Below are positions 11,353 to 22,749 of a stretch of 64,000 nt of DNA, one piece after another. The stretch is from Branchiostoma floridae (Eukaryota; Chordata; Leptocardii; Amphioxiformes; Branchiostomatidae), in contig NC_049985.1 in NCBI RefSeq assembly GCF_000003815.2, positions 23,824,487 to 23,888,486 of the forward strand. The letters run 5' to 3'. The translations under genes were made by a program, and so were the position numbers. The notes below the pieces were generated by a model that saw nothing but the letters and a program-made list of their open reading frames with translations, made no database searches and was not told the origin of the DNA. The number at the start of each line of letters is the position of its first letter. Within the stretch, counting starts at the first letter, position 1.

Positions 11353-11892
11353 CGATGGAAATTTCGATGGAAAGTTTTTGTTGGCAGTTCTCATCATTGC
11401 GTGAGGGCAAGGATACATCAAAAGGTAAGCATGGGAATCAAATCCCTGCTATGTTTTGGCATGATAATGTTTCACAATTAACCTTCCGATATTAACGAAG
11501 AGCCTCAGGTTTTGAAGAGATCAGTTGCTGAACTGAACTGTAAGTTGTTATATGGTATTGGATGAATTTAGTATGGCTGAGATTTAATCATACGGTCTGT
11601 GAGTGCCTGTGTCTGTCAAAGTCGTTAACGTTCTTCGCCGGTGTATTAATTACAAACATGTTTGTATCCTCGCTGAAAACGTTTCATGTCAAGGGTTTCC
11701 GGAAAATCTGGACTAGGTCAATACTAAGCTACAAAGCAGGCGGGCTACTTCCTCGGCAGGGCACAAACTTTTTAATAGGACCCTGTCACAAAGATCAAGA
11801 CTTGGCTAGACTAATAAGTATCCCCCAGCTACATGCCATTAGTATTACCCTCTAAGACAAAACAGAATTGGATAGCTCATAAAATATAACAG

Positions 11893-11930
11893 TTATATAT
11901 ATATACATTATGTATATATATATATATATA
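11893..11930. repeat. (TA)n microsatellite
   Basis: Two TA runs separated by CATTATG. Confidence 0.9.
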
Positions 11931-12060
11931 ACGTTATACATGTATTATAAAAATTCTATTCCATCATGCCTCAGCAGCCATGGGCACCAGTTAAGCCATG
12001 ATATGCACCAATTTAGATGTGGTGACTCTTAGATGGCATATTTTGCATGTATATTATTTA

Positions 12061-12147
12061 CAGTGGGGTTCAAGCGCTGCCAAACTGACCACGCCAACAG
12101 CTCAGAGCTTTTGGCATGGTCAGTTCGGCAGCGCTTGAACCCCACTG
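12061..12147. mobile_element. 87-bp fold-back MITE with TTA target duplication
   Basis: CAGTGGGGTTCAAGCGCTGC at the left end is mirrored by the right end, giving a near-perfect stem of about 32 bp. TTA flanks both sides (12058-12060 and 12148-12150). The 3-bp TTA duplication is typical of PIF/Harbinger elements; that assignment is inferred. Confidence 0.75.
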
Positions 12148-12401
12148 TTACACATGTAATGGACCGACCCTGATCAAACACCATAGCAAATAGGACCTGG
12201 TAGAACCCCCTATTCTATTTTGAACACGTCAAAAATAGAGTGACAGAGTGGCGAAAGAAAAATGCTATGCTTTTCTTTGTTGACGGCTACACCTGCCGAG
12301 TATTGTTTTGGGAGGGAGAGCTGCTGCATAGCGTTGTAATGTTGGTAGACAGGATGCACGTGTAGAGAAGGGTATGTATATTAGACACGGGACTTTGTAG
12401 A

Positions 12402-12615
12402 ATGGCCCTATTAGTTGGCGTGAAATACAAGCTCCCTCTTCATGGGAGCCAGAGCTGCTTTCTTCTTAATTTAGTTTTTGTCTCGAGCATGCATACAGTT
12501 AAGCATGCAACCAATGCAGCAGGAGACCCTATCACACTGACAGATATATGTACCCTGGTTTTCACGTGCATTGACCGCATGTCAGAAACTGGGCACTCCT
12601 GCCCATCAAAAAGGT
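12402..12615 (+). CDS. Weak plus-strand exon candidate inside the 8.36-kb element
   Basis: The frame has a protein-like stretch AAGDPITLTDICTLVFTC followed by a Cys-containing segment, and a possible donor (AAAAAG|GTAATT) near 12612. No acceptor or neighbouring exon could be tied to it. No family is recognised. Confidence 0.15.
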
Positions 12616-12769
12616 AATTGTTATGCAGTACCTCCTGCCTCCGCTTTGACTGAAATTATAACACCATAACCGCAATTATATCTGCCCCCTCCTCAATGAC
12701 TGCAGAGTGGATGAAGTCCATTGCACATTCCATTCTACTGTAATACTAGTAGCGCTATACTCAAATACT

Positions 12770-13205
12770 AGATACTACGGCTGGGTACCAGGACGGTGTA
12801 CCGGTACAAAACCGTTTTTTTCTCATCAGACCGATCTGGAAAAAACGGACCTGAACAAAAATTGGTGGATCGGATGTTGGACCTATTGGAAAATGAACAG
12901 ATTTTATGATCAGGCATTCACATGTTTTAGGGCTTACCTGTCAAAGAAAATAACAAGGGTGAAGCAGAGTAGAGTCTATAGTCATTTCTACCAAGTTCTA
13001 ACTTCTATGTAGTCAATCGTACAGAGGCAGTTAACCTTGTAGGATTTTAAAATGCCAGTGAGTGTAGAATACTCCACAAAGCATTTCTTTGTAGCGAAAT
13101 GGTCCATTCACAAGTTTTCACATACTGAATCAGGTCCAGGTTCAGGTCTGGACCTGATTCTCTGGACCTGAACCATACCTGGACCTGAATTTTTTGTACC
13201 GGTTA
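12770..13205. repeat. Palindrome-rich repeat with GGTCCAGG/CCTGGACC motifs
   Basis: GTACCGGTAC near 12800 is echoed by GTACCGGTTAC near 13198. At about 13131-13188 the words CAGGTCCAGGTTCAGG and CTGGACCTGAACC alternate in both orientations. This looks like a degraded fold-back element rather than coding DNA. Confidence 0.4.
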
Positions 13206-14305
13206 CTGGAAAACAAATGGCCTGTAGGCCTGCTGACATTTCCTGTTGGCTTTGCGCTGATCCATTTTAGCTCCAGTTTCTGGGTGTCACTGGCTTAAAT
13301 TTCTGCACTGTTCTTTCACCGTTGGATCTTGAAATCCCCCCAAATACTATTTTCTCTGTCTTCAAAGTTGTTCAATAAAGACATGCTATCAGATTTTGTG
13401 GTTGTGATGGATAACTCTTCCATGAAATATTTGTTCTACTAGCTAGTATGTTCTTGTATTCACAGGTGCCAGGGTTCACCTAACCTGTGATGGACTCATG
13501 ACTGATGAACAAAGGATCCAGGCAGAGAAGTTTACAACAGCTTACATAATGTATTGTAAACAGTAAAGGCAGACTTTTAACTATTAGACAACTACATGTA
13601 TATACTGTATATACAAGTTAAAACTTTATACTCATTTGAAATTCTTCATTTTACTCTTTATTTTCATATTTAGAGCCATGTCATCGTTAAGAATAAGATT
13701 TATTATCAATATACATGTAGTAGTACTATTACGCTATGTATTGTGTGAAATACTACCTGTTAATGCAGCAAATATTATAGGTATGTCCTTCATTTAATAA
13801 CATTGTTTCCAGATGTAACTGGTTATTGTCACTGCAGAGTATTATATCAAATGATTCAAAGCGCAGATTGTCATTGATGTACGGGAATCTAAGTGTAAAT
13901 GAATTACTAGTAGTCACATCTAATGACGCCATCTAAATTCATGTTGCATACACGTTGAACAAAATAAACACCATTGTCTTTTTCAGAATATGAAATTTCT
14001 GTTTATTTCTTTTTAAATCATCACATTTTGCTGTCTGCTAACATTCATCAACTAGACATTGTGTTTGTTTTTGACTAGCCAGGTTACTACGTAATAGTAA
14101 GTAATAAAAATGAGGTGTTTTGTTGTAGGTCACAGTAAATGCACATATAGGCTAATATAGCCCTCTCATGCATACTAGTACAGCCATCTCGTTCTTCCTA
14201 GGACATCAGTTCAGTAAGAGGGATGTCATCTTCTGAATCAAACTGATTTGGGGGCACATTCTTCTTTCCCTTTTTCTTTGTCCTTCCTGCTCCTTTTCCC
14301 CTTCC

Positions 14306-14397
14306 CTACTGGTCCACAGCACTGTCTAAGGTGACTCCATCCCTCTCCTGAGCTGCCTGTTGCAGATCTTCTGAAACTCCTAAAAGGAGTTGTACAG
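14306..14397 (-). CDS. Candidate last exon of a minus-strand gene inside the 8.36-kb element
   Basis: On the minus strand, an acceptor (TCTCTCAACAG, 14400 downward) is followed by a frame reading VQLLLGVSEDLQQAAQERDG and ending at TAG (14306-14308). The phase joins exactly to the candidate exon at 16115-16197, giving FVEAQ|AVQLLLG. Beyond this stop the same frame stays protein-like (NQFDSEDDIPLTELMS) to a second stop at 14198-14200, so the first stop may be a disabling mutation. No family is recognised. Confidence 0.35.
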
Positions 14398-14830
14398 CTG
14401 TTGAGAGAGAAAATCATGATTTAATCCATAATGACCACTGTAATTGTTATTACAATTTATCTTCCTACTTCCCAACTGGGTTCTGGTCTTGCTCTGATAA
14501 GGAAAAGTTGGCATTCCCAATATAACATGCTGATAACATGGAACAACGGGCCATAGCTGTACACAAAACTGTACTATCAGAGAAGATGTAGTTCAAAATT
14601 TGTATTTCATACATGTGAGACAGTGTTGTGGTGTGCCTAAATCAATTATGCAGTCCGTCTACACTACAAATACAAAATCCTGTCACAGTTACAATAGAAA
14701 AGTAATAATAGAAACTGAAATGCATGAAGTGTTTTCCTGCTGATTCAACTCTTGGCTCAAGTGCCTAAAATGTGTTACTTTTATCATTATGGTATTGGCA
14801 CTGGTGGTCTCTATCATTGCTGCTTTTAAG

Positions 14831-15180
14831 CCTAGGGAAAAAAAAATGTTGTGTTTCCTGTTTCCCTTAGGTAACCCTAGAAAAACCTGCCAACCCTAGA
14901 CTTTTTTGGGTGGGTGGCGGAGTCACATGGTTTCCAGTTAGAATTTTTATTCAGCTTGTCCTAACTGCTAAATGTATGTATTATGCACAACATTCAATTT
15001 TGACATTGAAAGATCCCATGAATTTCAGTTTACTTTGTTTAACTGTATTGATTTGTAATATGTCACACTAGAAGTATGGCCAGCTTACTAAAAAAATTAC
15101 AAGAAAAAAAGAAAATCCCTACCTACCGACCCTATTCTTTTCAGGACTGAAACAGGGAACACAACATTTTCTTTCCTAGG
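14831..15180. mobile_element. CCTAGG-ended MITE, copy 1
   Basis: 350 bp with inverted termini of about 25 bp (CCTAGG, an A-run, then TGTTGTGTTTCCTG). It shares termini and interior with 32500-32886, and a third partial copy lies near 40180-40362. It sits inside the 8.36-kb element, so it is nested. Confidence 0.8.
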
Positions 15181-15363
15181 AATTACAATTAAAAGCAAGT
15201 AAATGATGTTACACTATCAAACACTCCATTACCATTTTAGACAACCATTAACACACTGTACATGTATAAGAAAGTCTTTCAACAGAGGGAATGAATGGAT
15301 GCTGTCACCAGGCACATATTGTGTCCTGTACAAAGCCATTTAGCTTAGATCAAGGATACACAC

Positions 15364-15398
15364 CTTTGAGTCAGTTTGACAACTAGATCATCCTGGTC
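15364..15398 (-). CDS. Possible 35-bp exon, minus strand
   Basis: Between GTCCAACAG and the donor GTGTGT the frame reads (D)QDDLVVKLTQ and matches the phase of the exon at 16115-16197. It conflicts with the direct join of that exon to 14306-14397, so it may be an alternative exon or chance. Confidence 0.2.
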
Positions 15399-16114
15399 TG
15401 TTGGACCAAAATTAGTTCTTTTTAGCTTATTATATCCCTCAGGGACCTATGATTGTGTGTGTATATATGTTGAATTTGGAAAACAACTATTTTTCTCTTC
15501 AAATACTCCAGTGTTTGACACTCTGTTTATTGTTATCACCACAACCCAAGCTTACTATTACCACAACCCAAGCCGGCTGTCTGGCATGACAGGTAAAAGG
15601 TGTGACAAGCTTGGAATTTTCCATTGTTCTCCTAAGGTAGTCTGCTACCCTGCTGTAGGACTAAGTCAACAAATTGATTGGCCATATTGTTCCTCTGTCC
15701 AGGAGAAAATATTTCATCTTGGGAATGGCAGTCCAATTTCCACCACCCTGTCAGGCTGCCATATGAATGTTTTATATATGCCATTTTGGGGGACATATTG
15801 AAGAAATCTCTTCATATCAGAGACTGCTGCGAACATAGTATTACAAATTAAACACAAAAAAATCAAATGCAATTCAATCTAGCTCTAGAACTGTGGATAA
15901 AATTGAGATTTACCACCCAGATCCTAAACTAAAAGAATCAGACAGTATTTCAAGCTTTTAGGCACCCAAAATTTCTGACCAATAAAGAATTATTGGTGTG
16001 ATGTATGTAACTTGTACAAATTTTTTTTATTCCAACAGGCAAAGAGGCATCAGCTTTTTCTGGTGATACTAAAGACTCACATAGTTTGATGAACCTGTCC
16101 ATCTATTCACTCAC

Positions 16115-16197
16115 CTTGCGCTTCCACAAAGGAATGGAAAACAGTGTGGATCCCAATCATGCTCATCTCGGCATTCAGGTTAATCTCCAAGCAGGTC
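16115..16197 (-). CDS. Candidate internal exon of a minus-strand gene inside the 8.36-kb element
   Basis: An acceptor CTACTGTAG, 83 bp of open frame (CLEINLNAEMSMIGIHTVF then HSFVEAQ) and a consensus donor AAG|GTGAGT. The other two frames contain stops. The composition looks protein-coding but I do not recognise the family. Confidence 0.4.
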
Positions 16198-17274
16198 CTA
16201 CAGTAGCATAAAATACAGTTGTAGTATCAAAAGCTGCCAGAGGAGTGAAGCCGGCATAGGATCCGGAGTTTGTTTGGGTCCGGTAGCCAAACACACTCCT
16301 AGGAGATTGCTTGGAGATTACAGTTTGGTTTAGTTTTGAGCTTTTTGTTTGGTTTATTCAAGAGCTCAATATTTGGCATTGAACCTATACTAAAACAAAC
16401 TCTAATTGGACTTCTCCAGTGCTCTCTGTCAGAGTCTGAATCTTGGAGTGTGACAGAGTGAGCTAACTTCTACAATTTCACTGTGCTGTTATAGACCTCC
16501 ATTCCATGCTTTCACTGTGTACAAACGTGCTATGTATCAAGTTTGAACACGTTTTTGGAGAGGTGTTGATTTTGAATATTAAGTGTTGAGTAATATATTG
16601 TTCAGTCTTGTAAATGTTAATAAATATATCTCAATAATGTAATATGAGCATCAAATTCAAATGTACAGAATATGCACATGTCTGCATGGGTAAATATGGT
16701 AGCAAATTTGAAGGGATTATTCCTCTATGCGAGAACATTAGGTGTGCTACCATTTTCTACCCAGTAAATGCAGTTTCACTGCTTGGAAACATGACTTCAA
16801 ATCCATGCATATTATTAATAAATCTGCATAACTTTAAGATGGCTGTCTGACTGTCGTCTGACTATGGACTTAAACTCCAGCAACAGATGTTACTCTCTAT
16901 GACCAGTTACAAAATTCTAGAGTTAATTTCATGGTGACTCCAGCAAAATAAAGCTTGACAAAATGAATACTATATCACAATCTGTCTTCATTTCTACAAG
17001 ACTTAGTGCTGATCATTTGTGTCCCTAATTGCTTTGTGTCTTATCCTATTGCTCTACTTTATATACATGACATTGTACACATACATGTAAAGATGATAGA
17101 AATATTTTTAAAATAACAAAAAGATAAGGAAATATTTATCAATCTAGTGTTTAACAGTCTGCTTTGAGTTTGAATCATGCAGGTACTAGAAGTTACTGCA
17201 TCATGGTCAGACCTTTCAGATAGAATCCATGAGCAGTATCATTTGTCAGTGACAGGGAACAGATCATTACACAC

Positions 17275-17394
17275 CTGCATCATCATACACTTTAAGGCTA
17301 GGGCTCTGGGTGATGATCCAGTTGTACATCTATAGTCGTCATGGCGCCGCAGACAGGCTTTAGGATCCATGTGGGTTGGAAACGTACTAGTATT
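17275..17394 (-). CDS. Candidate internal exon of a minus-strand gene inside the 8.36-kb element
   Basis: An acceptor TTTTCAG, 120 bp open in one frame only (HMDPKACLRRHDDYRCTTGS near the middle) and a donor CAG|GTGTGT. Its phase does not join directly to 16115-16197, so an unseen exon or another donor would be needed. Family unknown. Confidence 0.35.
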
Positions 17395-18189
17395 CTGAAA
17401 AGATATAAAAAAAGAATGAATATATGATGATATCTTGGGGACAACATAGAAAACTTCACATAACTATTACAATATTAATTTACATTAGAATTTCCTTTGG
17501 GTATAGATTAAGATCTTCTTTGCCCATATCAACCAAGGATTTTCAAGACCTCAATGAAAGAAGTTTGTGTGAGGGAGATTGAATGTGATAAACAGTCATG
17601 AGAAGGGCTGCATAGCTAAACGTTACATCAGGTACAGGTATAAAAGTTTACCAGTCCAGCTCTGGATCTGTTTGGAACCTGAACAAAAGTTTAACCTCCT
17701 GCCTGAAAGATCTGTTGCGTGCTAGTTACACGGTTCCTGGGTATCACTTTGAACTTGAAGTGACACCAAATCAAATGTGACCAAAGTTAGTTGGCTCTGA
17801 TTTCAAGCTTCAGGGCAGCATGACTTCTCTTCCAACTTGCTAAATTTTAATCTTTGTGGTACGTAGGATTTACACATTTTCATGCTATCAAATCAATTTT
17901 ACCATACGGGTATGCAGACCTGTCAAGTTAAGAGGAGTACTAAGTCTTGTAGTACAGTACTGTAGTACTTGTATAAGTAGTTACTCTACTATTCCAGTAC
18001 ATGTACTTAATTGCAGTGTTGCAGGGGTCCCTGACACAGAAGTGGGCAGTAGTCTTGAAAATGAAGCATGGTATATTTACATTTAGCAGCACAAACCCTA
18101 GAAGTCAATGACCTCATTGACCTGTGACAAATTTGTGAGAAAACTCAACCTAAGATACCATCCATACTTCTGGGAGGTGGAGTGAATTC

Positions 18190-18468
18190 TCATGGTTGAG
18201 TTCCAAGCAGCTGAAACAGAATGTTGCTGTTGTCCCAACAACTATAGATGTCCACGGGCTGTTCCTGCTTACAAACCATACCAAAGAAGGATGTTGGAGC
18301 ACTGACTGAGAGCTCTGTGCCAGTTGCGAGAAGTTTGTCGTAAATGTCTCTCCACCCAGTCACTTCGAGTTGTTCTGTGCGCAGCATATGTTCTGTGGGT
18401 CTGTGTTTGGTCCTGAGAACTGTTCTCTGGTGGCGGCGACAGTGGAGGATGAACAAGAGGATTGTCAT
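18190..18468 (-). CDS. Candidate coding block, minus strand, inside the 8.36-kb element
   Basis: A 92-codon open frame with protein-like text such as LEVTGWRDIYDKLLATGTEL and SFFGMVCKQEQPVDIYSCW. It lies upstream, in transcription order, of the exon candidates at 17.3, 16.1 and 14.3 kb. A pyrimidine-rich CAG near 18210 suggests that splicing could cut the frame short. It could hold the N-terminal part of the same unknown protein. Confidence 0.3.
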   Translation of the reverse strand: MTILLFILHCRRHQRTVLRTKHRPTEHMLRTEQLEVTGWRDIYDKLLATGTELSVSAPTSFFGMVCKQEQPVDIYSCWDNSNILFQLLGTQP

Positions 18469-19231
18469 ATTATATATAATGACTCATCCATGGGCTCATG
18501 TGCCATTGCTAGTAAACTCGTCGTGTAATAAGCTCGTTGACTTTTTGCCAGTCGCTACGTTGGTGAACTTACTCTTTAATTTGAACTAGAATTAATGGCA
18601 TGCTAAAATTTGAGAAAGTATAAGAAAAAGAGCAATGAGGATACCAGCAAAACAGTATTTGAAAGAGAACAAGACTTAGAGAAGGGGATACAATAATACA
18701 TGCTTTTTTCAGTTATTCACTTTTCAGGTTTTTTTTTCAGTAGGAACATCAAAAGCAACAGTTCACAGTCATATTCAATTCATATTACATGTGCATGTGG
18801 CACATTGGCCGTTGATAAGAATAACTGCCCTAACTTTTATATAAGAAACAAAATTATCTAACGGGATCAATCCGTTACCATGTGACTACTACTCAAGGTC
18901 GCCCCCCTCCCCAGGTAGGAGACACATCTCAAAATTGCACGTTTGCAGAAGTAGAAGTAGTTGAACCTGCGATACTAGTAATTTGCGAAGACGTAACATT
19001 ACATAACGTTACCTTCAGGCAATCCCAGAGCCAGAGAGACAGTCAAAATCAATCCGTAAGTTCGATGCAAAAAAACCACAACAAACGCAGACGAGCGCCT
19101 GCAGACGAATTTTAACCGAACCGCGGGCCTCGCTTTGGGCAGCTTCCCAACATGCCTACCAGCAGCTTGAAACCTTCCCTCGATGAGAAATAAGTTGCAA
19201 CCGCCAATAATAACTTCTCCGGAAATTTCTA

Positions 19232-19470
19232 TGACCTTATTTCACTTTCGATCCTCTGGACCCACGTAAATTAGGGGCGCCGCCATTTTGTGGGGTTGCC
19301 TTCTGTGAAACCTTCCCGTCAGTCTGTGCGTGAAGGATTGAGGATTCAAGCTCGAATCTAGTCAAAGGAATCCTTTGAAGGACTAAAGGATTCCTTTACA
19401 CTGCTACCTAGCATGAATCCTATGCCAGGATTCATAGATAAGTAACATGAATCCTGTATGTATCGGGTGA
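19232..19470 (-). repeat. Right terminal inverted repeat of the 8.36-kb element
   Basis: Mirror copy of the left terminus, carrying the same inward-facing CAAAATGGCGGC motif and the same 14-codon ORF on the minus strand. The outer edge abuts TTAAG and then a 128-bp minisatellite. Confidence 0.8.
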
Positions 19471-19475
19471 TTAAG

Positions 19476-20360
19476 TTGTAGTCAGTGTGTTTTTTAAAGC
19501 CATACTTTAAGTGCTACATTTGTAGCTGTAGATACCTGTAGTCAGCGTAACAGAGTATGCGGGAGGCGACATAGCAAAGGTACGGACTATTCAAGTTCCA
19601 ACTGTAGTCAGTGTAGGTTTGTAGTCGTGCTACAATGTGCTACAATTAAATTTGTAGCTAGTTGTAGTCAGCGTCCTAAACATTTACGGAGAGGAACATA
19701 AGAAACTGACCAACCAAGTTTCAGCTGCAGTCAATGTGGTTTTGTCATGCTACAAAGTGCTACAATTGTAGCTGTATAGCTACATGTAGTTGTAATCAGC
19801 ATAATCGGTTGTAATCAGAGTATACGAATAAAGACGTATGAAGAACGGACTATTCAAATTCAGCTGTAGTCAGTGTGATTTTTGTAGTCATGCTACAAAA
19901 TGCTACAGTTGTATCTGTAGCTATAGTTGCATTTAGTGTAATGGAATATACGGAAAAAAACATAACAAACCGACCATCCAAGTTCCAGCTGTAGTCAATG
20001 TAGTTTCTGTAGTCTTGCTAAAAAGTGCTACAATAATATTGTAGCTGTGGCTAGTTGAAGGCAGCGTCATGAAATATGCGGAGAGGCACATAAGAAACGG
20101 ACAATCCAAGTTTCAGCTGTAGTCGTTGTAGTTTTTTGATGCCATGCTGCAATGTGCTACAATCTTAGCTGTAGCTATTTGTAGCCAGCGTAACAGAGTA
20201 TGCAAATAGGGACATAGGAAATGGACCATTCAAGTTTCACATGTAGTTGTCAGGGTAGTTTTGTAGTCATGCTACAAAATGCTACAATTGTTGATGCAGC
20301 TATTTGTAGCCAGCATAATACAGTGCTGCAATTGTTGCTGTAGATACCTATAGTAAGCGG
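19476..20360. repeat. 128-bp minisatellite, about 7 degenerate copies
   Basis: The phrase CAGCTGTAGTCAGTGTAG recurs near 19596, 19725, 19861, 19986, 20116 and 20240, spaced 124-136 bp, each followed by a GCTACAA-rich tract. The array starts next to the right target duplication of the 8.36-kb element. A short piece resembling it (AAATGTAGCTAGCCGTAAGG) lies just left of that element, so the element probably inserted at the array edge. Confidence 0.85.
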
Positions 20361-20369
20361 TCAAATGAG

Positions 20370-21840
20370 ACATGAAGAAAGCGGTAAGAAATAGAAAACT
20401 CGATAAAAAAACAATAAACATTCACCCAAAAGAACGATAAAAAATCAGCCAAGGACTCTCCTTTGCTTTGCGAATAGTACGGCTATCCTTCTTTAATCGT
20501 GAATCAGCGCTCTCCCCGAAAATAAAGGTAGTCGCTTAAAGGTAGAGTCGATTCCAAGTCACCATGAGGGTTTTTAGATGATATTTGTAATAAATCTGAA
20601 TAATTTTGAATAAAAGCATATCTAATCCACAATAAATGATTTTTTTTAAATTGACTAAGAAAATATTAATCTATTCGAATTCCTTTTAGTATTTTAGAAA
20701 CATTTTGAAAGTAGCTGTACAAAAATATCTTTATTTAGAATAATTGTGAAACCTCTGTGTGATTCTTTCACATTTACAAATATTTACTAATATTTGTAAT
20801 CTTTGCCAAATTGTGACATTAGTTTATTTGCCCCATAGAAATAAGCCCTATTGCAGCTGCCTCTGTATATTTTTAGATTTCCCTGTGGGCACTGGTGGGT
20901 CCTTTGTGGTGGGCCATTGTTGCATGGCACCCAACCATACTTTGCAAGGATGTGTGAGTTGCCATCTTCCCATCCCACTGAACCATTTACAAAATGTTCC
21001 AAAAAATAGTAGAAAATGGTAAATAATGGTAGAATGCTGTTATCATTATTTAGGAACCATTAGAAGTATCCAATTTCACACCATGAATATTTCCAAAGTT
21101 TTACTACCTGGGAAATATTTATGAAGTTGAAATAGCTTTAGAAATATTTCTAAAGTATCAAATGTCCTAGCCCTATAATTACAAAACTTTAAATTCAATT
21201 CTAGACAATGGCAACAAACATCCGCACGGTGTCTTATAATAATATTAGAATTATTATACTAAAGGTACATTTGCCTGCAATTAATTACAAAGTAGGCTAG
21301 ATTTACCATCAAGCATTGCATACCAACGCCCAGTGAGAGAAGTTGCAAAATCATTACATCACATAACACGTTTAAAAACTGTGATCTTCTGATGGAAATG
21401 TGCCCACAAATTATCACCGGGCTTGTGTTAGAATCTATCCGGCTCCGCATATCAGTGGTATAATAGAAGAAATTGGACAAATAGAGTCAGTAGTCTGCTA
21501 GGGTAGTCCAGCCGGCCGAAGGGGTATTAATCCTCACCACGACTTTTCATCGGCTCAGTAATATCTAAATATACTAACGCCAGCAAACGTCTTTTTGTAT
21601 GCTACGTAGACTTTTGGAAAACGTTTAGCGTAGCGAACAGTGTGGTTACTGTGTTACAAGCTAAGGGGAAAAGGGGTTGGCGGCAAATTTGATAATTTTT
21701 TCAAATATATTCACGAATAACTGTCCGACAAGGGAAAAATATTCTTAGCCCAAACCTTTTTTTTTTAATTTCTAGATAGTGACCTAGCTATAGACTGTAT
21801 CGACTGCGGTCCACCTTCCTTACACAGGAGTGTATACACT
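20370..21840. other. No gene recognised
   Basis: AT-rich DNA with short open frames. No domain, splice-consistent exon or repeat edge was recognised. Confidence 0.5.
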
Positions 21841-21849
21841 GTACACCCA

Positions 21850-22300
21850 CCTTTGAGTAGAAAACATCTAAATCACAAACTCATATACAGTTATCTAGGC
21901 TTGATTTGTTCCCAGAAAGTTACTCCTTATCTAAAAAGCAATTGTCTTTAAGGCACGCAAAGCCGCCTTCAGTAAATGTCTAAAACCCCTTATCCGCAAT
22001 TCACTGACCACAAAGGCCCTACTTAAAGCCTATTATACATGCATCAAGTCTACAATGTTACATTATATACCTATGAGATATGGGCAAGGTTTACTCAACA
22101 AACAGATGTCATTTTAGTAAAAGCATCTTAGGTGTGTACAGGAATTCATGTAGCCTAGCATGCAGGGCAGAGCAGAGCTTGGAGTGTTTTCAACAGACAG
22201 ACATATCAATCCCTGTAATGATAGACTACTGAAATAACTAGACAGCTCCATGTACCCCTTCTAACTAGATGCACTAATCTGTCAACAATAAAATATGGGA
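21850..22300 (+). pseudogene. Decayed non-LTR retrotransposon fragment
   Basis: Reading with frame changes, the plus strand gives YLGLICSQKVTPYL, then ARKAAFSKCL and SLTTKALLKAYYTCIKS, then TYEIWA. This order resembles the region after the catalytic domain of LINE reverse transcriptases (YLGL..., KA..., LY..EIW). Several stops and frameshifts show it is dead. The clade cannot be assigned. Confidence 0.45.
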
Positions 22301-22691
22301 AATAGTACCAGAAAAAAACAGTTGTAATATAGTAAAGAAATGATAGATAATACAGGCTATATTATATTATATTCTTTTGATTGAACATCGACTACCCTGC
22401 ATAAACCAATAGGAATATAAAAAAAAATATACGTATTACTAAAGAGAAGACTTAGAGATATGTATATTCAAACTGAAATTTCTCCAACACACTCATATTT
22501 TTTCATCACCAACATTTCTTTCATCACTCAGATGTCAGATCAATAATTTATGTTTCTTCCCTTGCTTTTGACCAAAAATGATAGAGTCAGCATTTGGGGG
22601 GGGGGGTCTGGCAGGGTAGGTTGTGTGTTACCAGAAACGCATATTTTTCTTAGGCCTAAAAACGTTATATACTTGGAGAAAATGTCACTAC

Positions 22692-22749
22692 CTGTGACTG
22701 TTGGTGGGTCGTCCTCGCTCTGTTGTATCTTGCTAGCTTCATTCCCCAT
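22692..22749 (-). CDS. Possible first exon of a divergent gene, N-myristoylation signal
   Basis: The minus frame starts MGNEASKIQQSEDDPPTVT and reaches a possible donor ACAG|GTAGTG at 22692. MG with Ser at position 6 and Lys at 7 fits the N-myristoyltransferase consensus. The frame stays open to 22540 if unspliced. Further exons at lower coordinates were not found, so the gene is unproven. It lies head to head with the Deltex-3-like gene, 563 bp away. Confidence 0.3.

Larger units (their letters stand above)
11114..19470. mobile_element. 8.36-kb DNA element with 239-bp terminal inverted repeats
   Basis: The left terminus (11114-11352, starting TCACCCGATACATACAGG) matches the reverse complement of the right terminus (19232-19470) almost base for base, with only a few differences. 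The segment is flanked on both sides by TTAAG (11109-11113 and 19471-19475), a likely 5-bp target duplication. This supports one 8357-bp transposon rather than two chance MITEs. It contains minus-strand exon candidates (14306-18468), a CCTAGG MITE (14831-15180) and an 87-bp MITE (12061-12147). No known transposase motif was recognised, so the superfamily is open; TTAAG duplication does not settle it. Confidence 0.7.

Noticed and set aside
15376-15801. 141-codon plus-strand frame in the 8.36-kb element
   Set aside because: No domain, no splice context and an uneven composition. The complementary strand has equally plausible short frames, so I could not support it.
18882-19115. 77-codon plus-strand frame near the right terminus of the 8.36-kb element
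   Set aside because: Partly protein-like but without supporting splice sites or relatives; the terminus on that side appears to be read on the opposite strand.
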